A stretch of DNA of 35,584 bases, taken from an uncultured Lachnospiraceae bacterium. GTDB lineage: Bacteria; Bacillota; Clostridia; Lachnospirales; Lachnospiraceae. The notes under the pieces are model-generated. The model was given only the letters and a program-made list of their open reading frames with translations. It was not told the DNA's origin and made no database searches. Where the stretch lies: the NCBI GenBank assembly GCA_902800325.1, contig CADCDW010000018.1, positions 1-35,584 on the forward strand. Direction: 5' to 3'. Below are positions 17,790 to 25,414 of this stretch, piece after piece. A program made the translations under genes and the position numbers. The first letter of the stretch is position 1. Each line of letters opens with the position of its first letter.

Positions 17790-17841
17790 CCTCCTTTATT
17801 TTACGGATAGCCGTAAAACAAATCAGTCTACTCAAAGGAGG
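17790..17841 (-). promoter_or_regulatory. mRNA leader able to sequester the EF-hand gene's ribosome site
   Basis: On the minus strand CCTCCTTT (17841-17834) is perfectly complementary to the Shine-Dalgarno AAAGGAGG (17797-17790). Inside the enclosed 36 bases lies a second perfect 8-bp stem, TTTTACGG-CTAT-CCGTAAAA (17818-17799), ending two bases before the ribosome site. Together they would fold into a stacked or nested structure hiding the ribosome site. A second complementary element, ATTGTCCCTCC (17880-17870), matches GGAGGGACAAT right up to the start codon. No known riboswitch class is recognised. Confidence 0.6.
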
Positions 17842-17858
17842 TATCTTTCCTAAAAAGT

Positions 17859-17885
17859 ATATCGACTGCGGAGGGACAATTCTTA
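17859..17885 (-). promoter_or_regulatory. Possible SigD (sigma-28) promoter for the EF-hand gene
   Basis: On the minus strand TAAG (17885-17882), 15 bases, GTCGATAT (17866-17859) resembles the flagellar sigma consensus TAAA-N15-GCCGATAA, with one mismatch in the -35 and two in the -10. The start site would then be about 70 bases before the start codon. No equally good sigma-A promoter was noticed. Confidence 0.4.
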
Positions 17886-17953
17886 AGAACTATTAAATTT
17901 TAAATTAAACTTATAATGTAGTGCACTAATCCAACTATTTTTCGAACGCTGCA

Positions 17954-18244
17954 CTATTTTTTCTTCATACGCTCAAGCACCATATCATAGCTGTCATTTC
18001 CATAGTTAAGAGAACGGTTTACCCTGCTTATGGTAGCTGTTGAAGCACCGGTTTTTTCAGCGACTTCTATATAAGTATGCTTTTCCTTTAACATCTTTGC
18101 CACTGCAAATCTTTGCGCTATGGAAGTAACCTCGTTTACAGTACATACATCTTCAAAAAAGTCAAAGCATTCATCGACATTTTGGAGTGTAAGTATGGCT
18201 TCAAATAATTCCTTAACAGCATCATTTCTAATCGTCTTCCCCAT
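17954..18244 (-). CDS. YerC/YecD family TrpR-like DNA-binding protein
   Basis: A 96-residue protein with the TrpR-superfamily helix-turn-helix (TYIEVAEKTGASTATISRVNRSL, residues about 57-79), matching the small YerC/YecD family of Firmicutes in length and in motifs such as LEAILTLQN-like and TSIAQRFAVAKML. The family resembles the Trp repressor but its effector is not established. The RBS is GAAGGTGA before ATG. It starts 11 bp after the alpha-amylase stop, so the two are likely co-transcribed. Whether it regulates carbohydrate genes is only a guess from the neighbourhood. Confidence 0.88.
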   Translation of the reverse strand: MGKTIRNDAVKELFEAILTLQNVDECFDFFEDVCTVNEVTSIAQRFAVAKMLKEKHTYIEVAEKTGASTATISRVNRSLNYGNDSYDMVLERMKKK

Positions 18245-18255
18245 ATAATCACCTT

Positions 18256-19710
18256 CTACTTATTTTCCTTCTGCACCCAAACTGCAACTGCTCCCCTGTT
18301 TACATAGAAGTTTCCACAGCCATCCTCATCTATCTTGATGTTATATCTTGCATTGCCCATAGCATCTGCAAAATGACATCCTGCAAACTGTCTGCCGATA
18401 TACATACGCTTTGTTCCGCCTGTTCCGTCGGATATGACAACTGCAAGACCTGAATCCTTATGTTCCTCGTCACCTTCTCTGGTCCATCCTATACAGTTCG
18501 GATCATCAAAATAATCATGCTGAGGTCCGTACGCCTTAGTTTTTCTAAGCTTGAGAAGCTTATCCAGCTCTCTCTTCTTAGATTTAATCTTTGATGCAGG
18601 TATGCCCTTATAATCGCCATAAAATACACATGGATATCCGTCCCGGCGGAGCAGGATAAGTGCATATGCCATAGGCTTAAACCAATCCTCAACCCACGAC
18701 TCAAGACTCTGTCCCGGTTGGCTGTCATGATTATCGACAAATGTAACTGCCATAAGCGGATTTATTCTGGTGAGAGTTCCATCAAATATCGTTCTTAAAT
18801 CATAATTTCCATGAGCCTTTGAACAGTTATGGAAATTGAAATGAAGCGGAACATCAAAGAGCTTGACCATACCTTCAGTTGCTGCTATATAATCCTGAAG
18901 TAAATCAACATTCCAATGCCAGTACTCACCTACTGCAAATAAATCTTTACCTGTACCCTCTTCAACCTGCTTAAGCCAATCCTTATAAAAATACTTATTG
19001 ATATGCTTAACGGCATCAAGTCTGAAGCCATCAAGATTTGCAAACTCTGTATACCATTTACCCCATCTTACAAGTTCTTCTCTTACCTCCTGATTATCAA
19101 AATCTACATCTGCGCCCATAAGATAATCAAAATTTTCTAATTCTTTAGATACATTTTTATCCCATTCTTTTCCTTCAAATAAGAAAAGTGATTTCTTTGC
19201 TCTGTCCTGATCCCAGTCTATACCATCAAAATGTGTCCAGTTCCATGTAAAATCAGAATACTTGCCCTTTCTTCCCGGAAATGTAAACTTCGACCATGCA
19301 CCGATAGTTTTACTGTCTCCAACCATCTGATTGCGACTGTTTTCATTGAACTCCTGCGCAGAAACTTCTTCTATTTCATCAGCACCTATCCTGTGATTAA
19401 GCACTATATCCGCATAAACATTTATATCTTTTTCATGAAGCGTTTTGATAGCATCCAGGTACTCATCCTTGGTTCCGTACTTGGTTGCAACCGAACCCTT
19501 TTGCTTAAATTCACCAAGATCATACAAATCATACACACTGTATCCTACATCTTTTGCTCCATTTGCCCCCTTATAAGCAGGTGGAAGCCATACAGCAGTT
19601 ATTCCTGCGGTTTTAAGCTTTGCAGCATCCTCCTTTAATTCCTTCCAAAGGCTCTGATCAGCAGGCAAATCCCACTCAAAATACTGCATCATAGTACCAT
19701 TAAAATCCAT
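18256..19710 (-). CDS. Cytoplasmic alpha-amylase (GH13)
   Basis: A 484-residue GH13 enzyme without a signal peptide, so it probably acts on intracellular alpha-glucans or imported maltodextrins. I choose ATG 19710 (MDFNGTMMQY) because GGAGGAG is spaced 7 bases from it; an in-frame ATG two codons earlier is too close. GH13 regions are complete: DIVLNH (region I), DGFRLDAVKH with nucleophile D232, GEYWHWN with acid/base E262, and FVDNHDSQ with D329. Length and N-terminus (TMMQYFEW) match the cytoplasmic AmyA/AmyS-type (GH13_5) amylases. A good promoter lies about 70 bases upstream. It appears to be followed in the same message by the YerC-like gene. Confidence 0.93.
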   Translation of the reverse strand: MDFNGTMMQYFEWDLPADQSLWKELKEDAAKLKTAGITAVWLPPAYKGANGAKDVGYSVYDLYDLGEFKQKGSVATKYGTKDEYLDAIKTLHEKDINVYADIVLNHRIGADEIEEVSAQEFNENSRNQMVGDSKTIGAWSKFTFPGRKGKYSDFTWNWTHFDGIDWDQDRAKKSLFLFEGKEWDKNVSKELENFDYLMGADVDFDNQEVREELVRWGKWYTEFANLDGFRLDAVKHINKYFYKDWLKQVEEGTGKDLFAVGEYWHWNVDLLQDYIAATEGMVKLFDVPLHFNFHNCSKAHGNYDLRTIFDGTLTRINPLMAVTFVDNHDSQPGQSLESWVEDWFKPMAYALILLRRDGYPCVFYGDYKGIPASKIKSKKRELDKLLKLRKTKAYGPQHDYFDDPNCIGWTREGDEEHKDSGLAVVISDGTGGTKRMYIGRQFAGCHFADAMGNARYNIKIDEDGCGNFYVNRGAVAVWVQKENK

Positions 19711-19781
19711 TATCATTCTCCTCCAAAATGTATAAAATAAAAATAATTTCTCATCTTTATCACTTTAATACTTTGAAGTAC

Positions 19782-19810
19782 ATTATATCAAAAAACAACA
19801 AAAGAGTAAA
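19782..19810 (-). promoter_or_regulatory. Sigma-A promoter for the amylase-yerC operon
   Basis: On the minus strand TTTACT (19810-19805), 17 bases, TATAAT (19787-19782), with a TGA directly before the -10 giving an extended -10 promoter. The start codon is about 70 bases downstream. Confidence 0.75.
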
Positions 19811-19855
19811 GACAAAGATACCGTGCCTATTCTTGCCAAATGACATGAACCGGCA

Positions 19856-21226
19856 CTATTCAACAGGTAAAATTATCTCAAGCTTAAAGTAGTAGTTTTC
19901 TTTTTCCTTGTATGATGTAAGATAGCACTCGCCACCGTATTTTTCAGCAGTTTCTTTAATGTTTATAAGTCCAAAGCCATGGTTTGCTTTATCTTTTTTC
20001 GTTGTTATTATTATATTATCGCGTATATCAACTTCATTGAGTGTCTGATTAGTCTCGGTTATTATCATATAGTTTTCATTTCTTTTAAATGTCAGTTCAA
20101 TATGTTTTTTATCTTCGTCAAGCTTTTCCACTGCCTCTATTGCGTTATCAAGTATGTTGGCGAGGATGGTACAGGTATCAAGTGCCGAAAGCTTAACACC
20201 CGAAAGCTTGCCGTCCACCGTAAGTGTTATACCCTTTTCGGATGCCTTATTCTTCTTTTCCGAACATATAGCATCCGCTATCTCATCTCCCGCATGCACA
20301 CTTGTGTCCGCCTGTTCAACCAGCTTAGCCATATCCTCGATGTAGCTTCCAAGCTCATCATATCTTTTACTCTTATATAACTCCTGCAGACAGTAGGTAT
20401 GATTTTTCAAATCATGTCTTATTTTTCTTATCTCACGATTTGAAGCTATAAGTCCATCATAGTGTTCCTTCTGGGCTTCGATATAGTACTCATTTACAGT
20501 ATTTTTGTCACGAAAATACATCGATTCAGATTCCTTTATGATAAGCAGTATGGAGATAAGCAAAATGATTACAGTTACGGCAAGCATAATTATACTGTAT
20601 GTTATGCCGCCCATATCCCCGCTATATACAAACCTAAGGGAAATCAACGGTTCCGTATCGGAATATCTGTCTATCTTAAGAACCGAAAAGATAATATTAT
20701 CTATCAAAAGAAATACCAGAAAAACTGCCACAACCAGAGAAAAAGCCATCGGCCCTTTTCTTCTCCTGCTCGAAAGAAATGATAAACTCCATACTATAAG
20801 AATTAAAAACAAGGTCATTAATATCATCGTAACCTTTGTCATATATTCCGGAGCATTTATGCTTTCCTCAATCATAGTATCAAATGTATCTAAAATACTT
20901 AAAAGAACAGTTATAACTTCAAAGGCAGTAAGCGTAATGAAAAAAGCCTTTAGCTTTTTACATAAAAGCTGCGTGATAAAATAAATAAGTAAAAACAAAA
21001 CCAGCGCTCCGCTTATCGTTGTTTCAAAAGGCTGCTTATCTGTCACAACCCAAAGCACTGTACTTAGTATCGCATATATACTAATAACCGTAATCAGCAT
21101 ATTTTTTCTGTGTGATACTTTTTTTAACGGATAACCAAAAAAGCCTGTTACAAGCAGCCAGGCTGAAAGAGTATATGCTGTTCCTTCGATAAGGCAATAA
21201 ACCGAATCATAAACTATCTGCAACAT
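19856..21226 (-). CDS. AgrC-like GHKL-type sensor histidine kinase
   Basis: A 456-residue membrane kinase. The first about 240 residues hold several hydrophobic segments (e.g. AYTLSAWLLVTGFFGY, LVLFLLIYFITQLL, VVAVFLVFLLIDNIIF). The cytoplasmic part has the phosphoacceptor helix IRHDLKNHTYCLQELYK, as in AgrC/VirS/BlpH kinases, then a GHKL ATPase with NILDNAIEAV, NQTLNEVD and GFGLINIKETAEKYGG. These kinases usually sense peptides and partner LytTR regulators; the upstream gene is exactly that. I choose ATG 21226 because AGGA precedes it at a workable distance; a GTG seven codons earlier has its RBS too close. No agrB/agrD-like genes are visible here, so the signal is unknown. Confidence 0.88.
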   Translation of the reverse strand: MLQIVYDSVYCLIEGTAYTLSAWLLVTGFFGYPLKKVSHRKNMLITVISIYAILSTVLWVVTDKQPFETTISGALVLFLLIYFITQLLCKKLKAFFITLTAFEVITVLLSILDTFDTMIEESINAPEYMTKVTMILMTLFLILIVWSLSFLSSRRRKGPMAFSLVVAVFLVFLLIDNIIFSVLKIDRYSDTEPLISLRFVYSGDMGGITYSIIMLAVTVIILLISILLIIKESESMYFRDKNTVNEYYIEAQKEHYDGLIASNREIRKIRHDLKNHTYCLQELYKSKRYDELGSYIEDMAKLVEQADTSVHAGDEIADAICSEKKNKASEKGITLTVDGKLSGVKLSALDTCTILANILDNAIEAVEKLDEDKKHIELTFKRNENYMIITETNQTLNEVDIRDNIIITTKKDKANHGFGLINIKETAEKYGGECYLTSYKEKENYYFKLEIILPVE

Positions 21227-21257
21227 TTTTCTAATCCTATCTTGCACCTTCTTTGAA

Positions 21258-21274
21258 ACAATATCAAATATTGT
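21258..21274. repeat. Short dyad in the LytTR regulator-kinase gap
   Basis: On the plus strand ACAATAT-CAA-ATATTGT is a perfect 7-bp inverted repeat with a 3-base loop, lying between the response regulator stop and the kinase start. It might form an intra-operon hairpin; it is short and AT-rich, so chance is possible. Confidence 0.35.
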
Positions 21275-21298
21275 CCAACATCTAAAATTATCTATATC

Positions 21299-22009
21299 CT
21301 ATCTCGCGCTGTTTCTAACATATTCCAAAAGCTTTATCTTAAAATCAGCCATGCTACTTCTGCTAAGCGGTAAAGCAGTATCCTTTGAAACGATGACCTC
21401 ATTACTGTGATGCTTTTTCACATGTCTTAAATTTACTACATATCCTCTGTGTATTCTGTAAAAGGAATCGGTTATCAGGGAAAGCTGTTTTTTTATATCG
21501 GCAAGCTTGCCGCGGATGGTATATTCTCTTTTTGAAAGTACAATTCTTATGGAATTATTTTGTGCCTCTATATATACTATATCATCCACCGGAACAACGA
21601 TGTCCTCACCATCATATCTGATTACGATGTGTTTTCCTCCGACGAGCTTTTCCTTCAAATCCGATAGGGTTTTATTTAACTTATCCTCATCCACCGGCTT
21701 GCCAAGGAATCTAAAAGCAGATACCTCATAACCGTCCATGGCCATCTCCGTATGACTGGTAAGAAATATAACAGGTATATCGATATCAAGCTCACGCAAT
21801 TTTACCGCAGTACTCATTCCGTCAAGCACAGGCATCTCGATATCAAGAAAGAGAGCCTCCGGTCTTACACCCTTTTTTATATCAGACAGTAATTCTTCTC
21901 CATCCGCATATTCCTTGCAGGTAAGATCGAGTCTTCCAAAAAATCCGTAAAGAGCATCTGTAAGTTTTTCTCTAATTATCTTTTCATCATCACATACCGC
22001 TATAAGCAT
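21299..22009 (-). CDS. LytTR-family response regulator
   Basis: The 236-residue protein has a receiver domain with acidic D7/D8, phosphoacceptor D56 in LFLDIEMP and K104 in FLGKPV. The C-terminal part is a LytTR DNA-binding domain (about 128-232, with VDDIVYIEAQNNSIRIV, YRIHRGYVVNL and PLSRSSMADFK). LytTR regulators commonly control peptide, bacteriocin and transport operons together with GHKL kinases, and such a kinase is the next gene (72 bp downstream). The RBS is GAGGAA. It has its own near-consensus promoter, so it need not depend on the upstream ABC operon, but the adjacency suggests that operon as its target. Confidence 0.92.
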   Translation of the reverse strand: MLIAVCDDEKIIREKLTDALYGFFGRLDLTCKEYADGEELLSDIKKGVRPEALFLDIEMPVLDGMSTAVKLRELDIDIPVIFLTSHTEMAMDGYEVSAFRFLGKPVDEDKLNKTLSDLKEKLVGGKHIVIRYDGEDIVVPVDDIVYIEAQNNSIRIVLSKREYTIRGKLADIKKQLSLITDSFYRIHRGYVVNLRHVKKHHSNEVIVSKDTALPLSRSSMADFKIKLLEYVRNSAR

Positions 22010-22055
22010 GAACTGTTCCTCGTCTATAATTTTTTATGTTTCAGAATACTGCTAA

Positions 22056-22084
22056 ATTATAAAGCCGTCTCATCGCTTCATCAA
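22056..22084 (-). promoter_or_regulatory. Sigma-A promoter for the LytTR/GHKL two-component genes
   Basis: On the minus strand TTGATG (22084-22079), 17 bases, TATAAT (22061-22056). The LytTR gene starts about 47 bases downstream of the -10. This is one of the best promoters in the window. Confidence 0.8.
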
Positions 22085-22097
22085 TAAGTATTTCGTA

Positions 22098-22119
22098 AAA
22101 ACTTTAAATTAAAAGTTTT
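22098..22119. terminator. Possible weak terminator hairpin after the ABC transporter operon
   Basis: AAAACTTT-AAATTA-AAAGTTTT (plus strand) forms an 8-bp stem and a 6-base loop, 20 bases beyond the ABC ATPase stop. It is AT-only apart from one C-G pair, and the T-run is simply the stem end, so termination would be inefficient. Confidence 0.35.
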
Positions 22120-22138
22120 GTTACCGTAATAAATTGTA

Positions 22139-22810
22139 TCAGACGATTCTTCCGTTTTCAATATTAATGGTACGATTACCATATGCTGCACAATCAGCGG
22201 AATGAGTAACCTGAAGTATGGTTATGCCCTTCTTTTGATTAAGCTTTTTAAAAAGATTCATAATCTCCGTTCCGGATACCGAATCAAGATTACCGGTTGC
22301 CTCATCGGCAAGAAGTATCTCCGGATTACCAAGTACCGCTCTGGCAACAGCTACTCTTTGCTGCTGTCCGCCAGAAAGCTCTGCCGGCATGGCTTTTCTT
22401 TTTTCTGTAAGCCCTGTTATCTCAAGTATCTCTTTTAATTCAGGCTCAAGTTCAGATCTTTTTTTACCCTTAACGGTAAGAGGGAGAAGTATATTGTCCT
22501 CCACATTAAGATTCTGAACCAGATTATAAAACTGAAATACAAATCCTATCTTTTCAAGCCGAAGCTGTGACAGCTTTCTCTCTGACATCTCGGTTATATC
22601 CTCGCCGTCAATTAATATATTTCCTTCAAACTCTCTGTCAAGTCCGCCTATAAGGTATAAAAGTGTTGACTTACCGCTTCCGGATGCACCCATAAGAGAT
22701 ACAAACTCTCCCTTTTTAACCTCAAAGCCCGCATCTGTCAAAACCTTATTTTCACTGCCGCCCTTACCAAAGGTCTTACTTACATTTTTTACTTCTATCA
22801 TACTGCTCAT
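22139..22810 (-). CDS. ABC transporter ATP-binding protein (MacB/LolD-type)
   Basis: A 223-residue ATPase from ATG 22810 (MSSMIEVKNV), with AAAGGAG seven bases upstream. It has Walker A GASGSGKST, the Q-loop FVFQFYNL, signature LSGGQQQRVAVARA, Walker B EILLADEATGNLD and switch HSAD. This is the family of ATPases that pair with FtsX-like permeases in MacB, LolCDE and Bce-type systems, which perform mechanotransmission or peptide handling rather than classical substrate tunnelling. It follows the 820-residue FtsX-like permease by 123 bp and precedes the LytTR genes. Confidence 0.94.
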   Translation of the reverse strand: MSSMIEVKNVSKTFGKGGSENKVLTDAGFEVKKGEFVSLMGASGSGKSTLLYLIGGLDREFEGNILIDGEDITEMSERKLSQLRLEKIGFVFQFYNLVQNLNVEDNILLPLTVKGKKRSELEPELKEILEITGLTEKRKAMPAELSGGQQQRVAVARAVLGNPEILLADEATGNLDSVSGTEIMNLFKKLNQKKGITILQVTHSADCAAYGNRTINIENGRIV

Positions 22811-22933
22811 ATCAAAGCTCCTTTCATCCAAAAACACTATATCTTTACAAAAGCCATCACACTGCACCTGCCTGACAGCTTATGCAGTACATCACAAATA
22901 TAAATCTCACTCATAATCAAACTGTTAATCAAC

Positions 22934-25396
22934 CTACTCATACTTAAGTTGAAGCGCTATCTTCATCTTCCTGAGTGACCTAACCGGGAATAGTGAAACC
23001 AAAGTAAATACCACCCACAAAATCACCAGAAATACTACATACATTTTTATATCATAGGATACGTTGAACCCGCCTGCCAACGAATTCAAAAGTCTTCTAA
23101 ACGGAATAAATGCCAGAATTGCCGCAGGAAGAGAAACTATAAGTGCAATCGCCGACGATATCATGCTCTCAAGGATAAACATAAATGAAAGCTTATCTCT
23201 CGTCATAGCCGTCGACATAAGCACGGCACACTCACGTTTTCTTCCTTCAAAGCCGATAAGCTGATTACTTATCATACCGATTACCGTAAGCGCAACTCCC
23301 AGTATGATTACAAGCATAAGCATGGACTTCATACCTGTTTTTTTACCTTCCCAAGTGGCATTATATTCATCCAGTGTCAGAACATCATATATAACAGTGC
23401 CTGAGTATTTTTTTATCTTTGACTTTATCTCCTCAGGGTTGTCACATCTTACATATATTTCACTCGGATAATCATGAAATATATCTATATAATTATCCAT
23501 CGATATTACGATTGAATTAGAGGTCGAATCATAATTATTACTGTCTATATATCCACCGACCTTAAGTGTCTTTTTGATAGGCAGGTAACTGTCTGAATCA
23601 AAGGTTAGCTCTACCTCATCTCCCGTTTTTACACCAAATTTATCTGCAATTGCTTTGTCTATATAAAATGTATCGTTATCTATATCTGAAGGCAGATTTT
23701 TAATACCGATCAAAAGCGAAAAACCTTCTTTAGGAAATCCGAATATATTAACATCCTTGGTATAATCATTTATTGTTATTTTTTTCTCAACCTTATAAAC
23801 TGTCTCAGTTTCGCTTACTCCTTCCAAATCATCTATGTAAGAAAACATCGAAGCCTTCTGATCGTTATTAAGCTGTATCTGGATATCGGCATCAAAGGTC
23901 TTTATGTCATATATCGCATCGAGCGATGTTACAAATATGAAAAGTACTATCGCAAGTGCTGCTGCCGTTATACAAAGTACTCCGCTTCCCACAGTACTTT
24001 TTCTTGCAAAACACTCAAGAGCTGCAAGCTTTGCAACCGGCTTTTCCCTTTTATCAAAATGCTTTACCAAAAGACCTGAACAAAGGCAAAGTAAAACCGG
24101 AAATAAAAGTGAAATTCCAAATATGATAAATGCAAAGCTTATAAACATAGCTGCAATATTATCGGTTACAACAAGTAAAACTATTGATACAATAATCATA
24201 ATTGCACCTAATGTATAGGACACCTTGTTAAGCTTATACTTTGTATCCTTGTTATCAAATATAATGTCTCTGATAGAGGTTCTTGATGCCTTAACAATCT
24301 CCTTAACCGAACAGATACATTCTATGAAAATTGCAATCAGTATAACTGCTATATAAGCACCTATTCCGGTTTTTCCGAAATCTACCGAAACACTTGCATC
24401 CTTTGAATCAACCGATATTATACCTCCAAGCAAAATGCTTCTCACAATCTTATAAAGAACGCATCCGATTATACCTCCGAACAAACCGTAAAGTCCTGTC
24501 TCCGCAAGTAAAAATCCTGTAGTAAATCTGTTGGATAAACCAAGACTTCTAAATGTGCCTACGACTGACATTCGTTCACTGACTATACGCTGCGAAACAG
24601 ACATGGTTACAAATATTACCAACAGCAGACACACGGCAAACATTAAAAGGAAGATAAGCGTTATAATCTTAATCATAGCATTAATCTCACCGTCATCTAT
24701 AATCTTACCGACATCAGCTCTGTAGTCTCTCTCCTTAAGAATATCTACAACCTCGTCCGCTTCATCATCATCCAAAACATCTATATAAGCCTCCGCATAT
24801 ATAAGCTCTCCGTCAAAATCAAGCTTAAGCATTCCCTCTTTACTAATAAGTGCAAGACTTGCTCCGTTTGCCATACCGGTTTCAGAAAGAATCACACTTA
24901 CCTTATATGAAACAGCCTCACCCGCATCACTGTATAAGACAAGCTCATCACCTACACTTAAACCATAGCTTTCGGCAAGCTTTTTCGATATAGCAGCCTC
25001 ATCGTCATTTAAGCTTAGTTCATCTCCGATAAGACGCATCTTGTAAGCCATGTCAAAATCCATAGACTCTACCGTATAGCTTTTTGAATGAAAATAGTTG
25101 TAAAAGCCTTCCGGTATCTCGATGCTTCCGCCCTGTCTTGTGGTTATAAGCAATGTATTTACCGGTATATCCATGTCCAGGATATCTTCATCCACTCCAA
25201 GCTCATCCGTTATGATGATATCGCTTGTACCTGTTACCTGGGTAAGAAGATTCTTAACTAGATACTCCATCGAGCCGGACATATCTATGCAAAGGAGAGC
25301 TGAAAATGAACAGCTTGCTATACATACGAATAAAAGCAAGGTTCGAAGCGGTTTTGAAAATATATTTTTTAAAGTGTGCTTTATCATTATACGCAT
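22934..25396 (-). CDS. FtsX-like ABC transporter permease (two FtsX domains)
   Basis: An 820-residue membrane protein with an N-terminal TM helix (about 16-38), a large extracytoplasmic region, a first FtsX domain (about 240-370: IITLIFLLMFAVCLLLVIFV, then GLYGLFGGIIGC), further TM helices at 395-490, a second extracytoplasmic region (500-685) and a final FtsX domain (about 690-815). The 10-TM-like double layout matches large single-chain permeases of Firmicutes ABC-2/MacB relatives (BceB-like or LolE-like). It starts 18 bp after the M13 peptidase stop with GGAGG upstream, so the two are likely one transcript. A role in moving or responding to envelope peptides is inferred from neighbours. 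Confidence 0.9.
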   Translation of the reverse strand: MRIMIKHTLKNIFSKPLRTLLLFVCIASCSFSALLCIDMSGSMEYLVKNLLTQVTGTSDIIITDELGVDEDILDMDIPVNTLLITTRQGGSIEIPEGFYNYFHSKSYTVESMDFDMAYKMRLIGDELSLNDDEAAISKKLAESYGLSVGDELVLYSDAGEAVSYKVSVILSETGMANGASLALISKEGMLKLDFDGELIYAEAYIDVLDDDEADEVVDILKERDYRADVGKIIDDGEINAMIKIITLIFLLMFAVCLLLVIFVTMSVSQRIVSERMSVVGTFRSLGLSNRFTTGFLLAETGLYGLFGGIIGCVLYKIVRSILLGGIISVDSKDASVSVDFGKTGIGAYIAVILIAIFIECICSVKEIVKASRTSIRDIIFDNKDTKYKLNKVSYTLGAIMIIVSIVLLVVTDNIAAMFISFAFIIFGISLLFPVLLCLCSGLLVKHFDKREKPVAKLAALECFARKSTVGSGVLCITAAALAIVLFIFVTSLDAIYDIKTFDADIQIQLNNDQKASMFSYIDDLEGVSETETVYKVEKKITINDYTKDVNIFGFPKEGFSLLIGIKNLPSDIDNDTFYIDKAIADKFGVKTGDEVELTFDSDSYLPIKKTLKVGGYIDSNNYDSTSNSIVISMDNYIDIFHDYPSEIYVRCDNPEEIKSKIKKYSGTVIYDVLTLDEYNATWEGKKTGMKSMLMLVIILGVALTVIGMISNQLIGFEGRKRECAVLMSTAMTRDKLSFMFILESMISSAIALIVSLPAAILAFIPFRRLLNSLAGGFNVSYDIKMYVVFLVILWVVFTLVSLFPVRSLRKMKIALQLKYE

Positions 25397-25414
25397 TTTC
25401 TTATCTTCCTCCTT

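Noticed and set aside
17919-17962. Terminator hairpin at the yerC stop (TAGTGCA/TGCACTA)
   Set aside because: The loop is about 24 bases and the T-run lies on the plus strand, where no gene ends; too weak to list.
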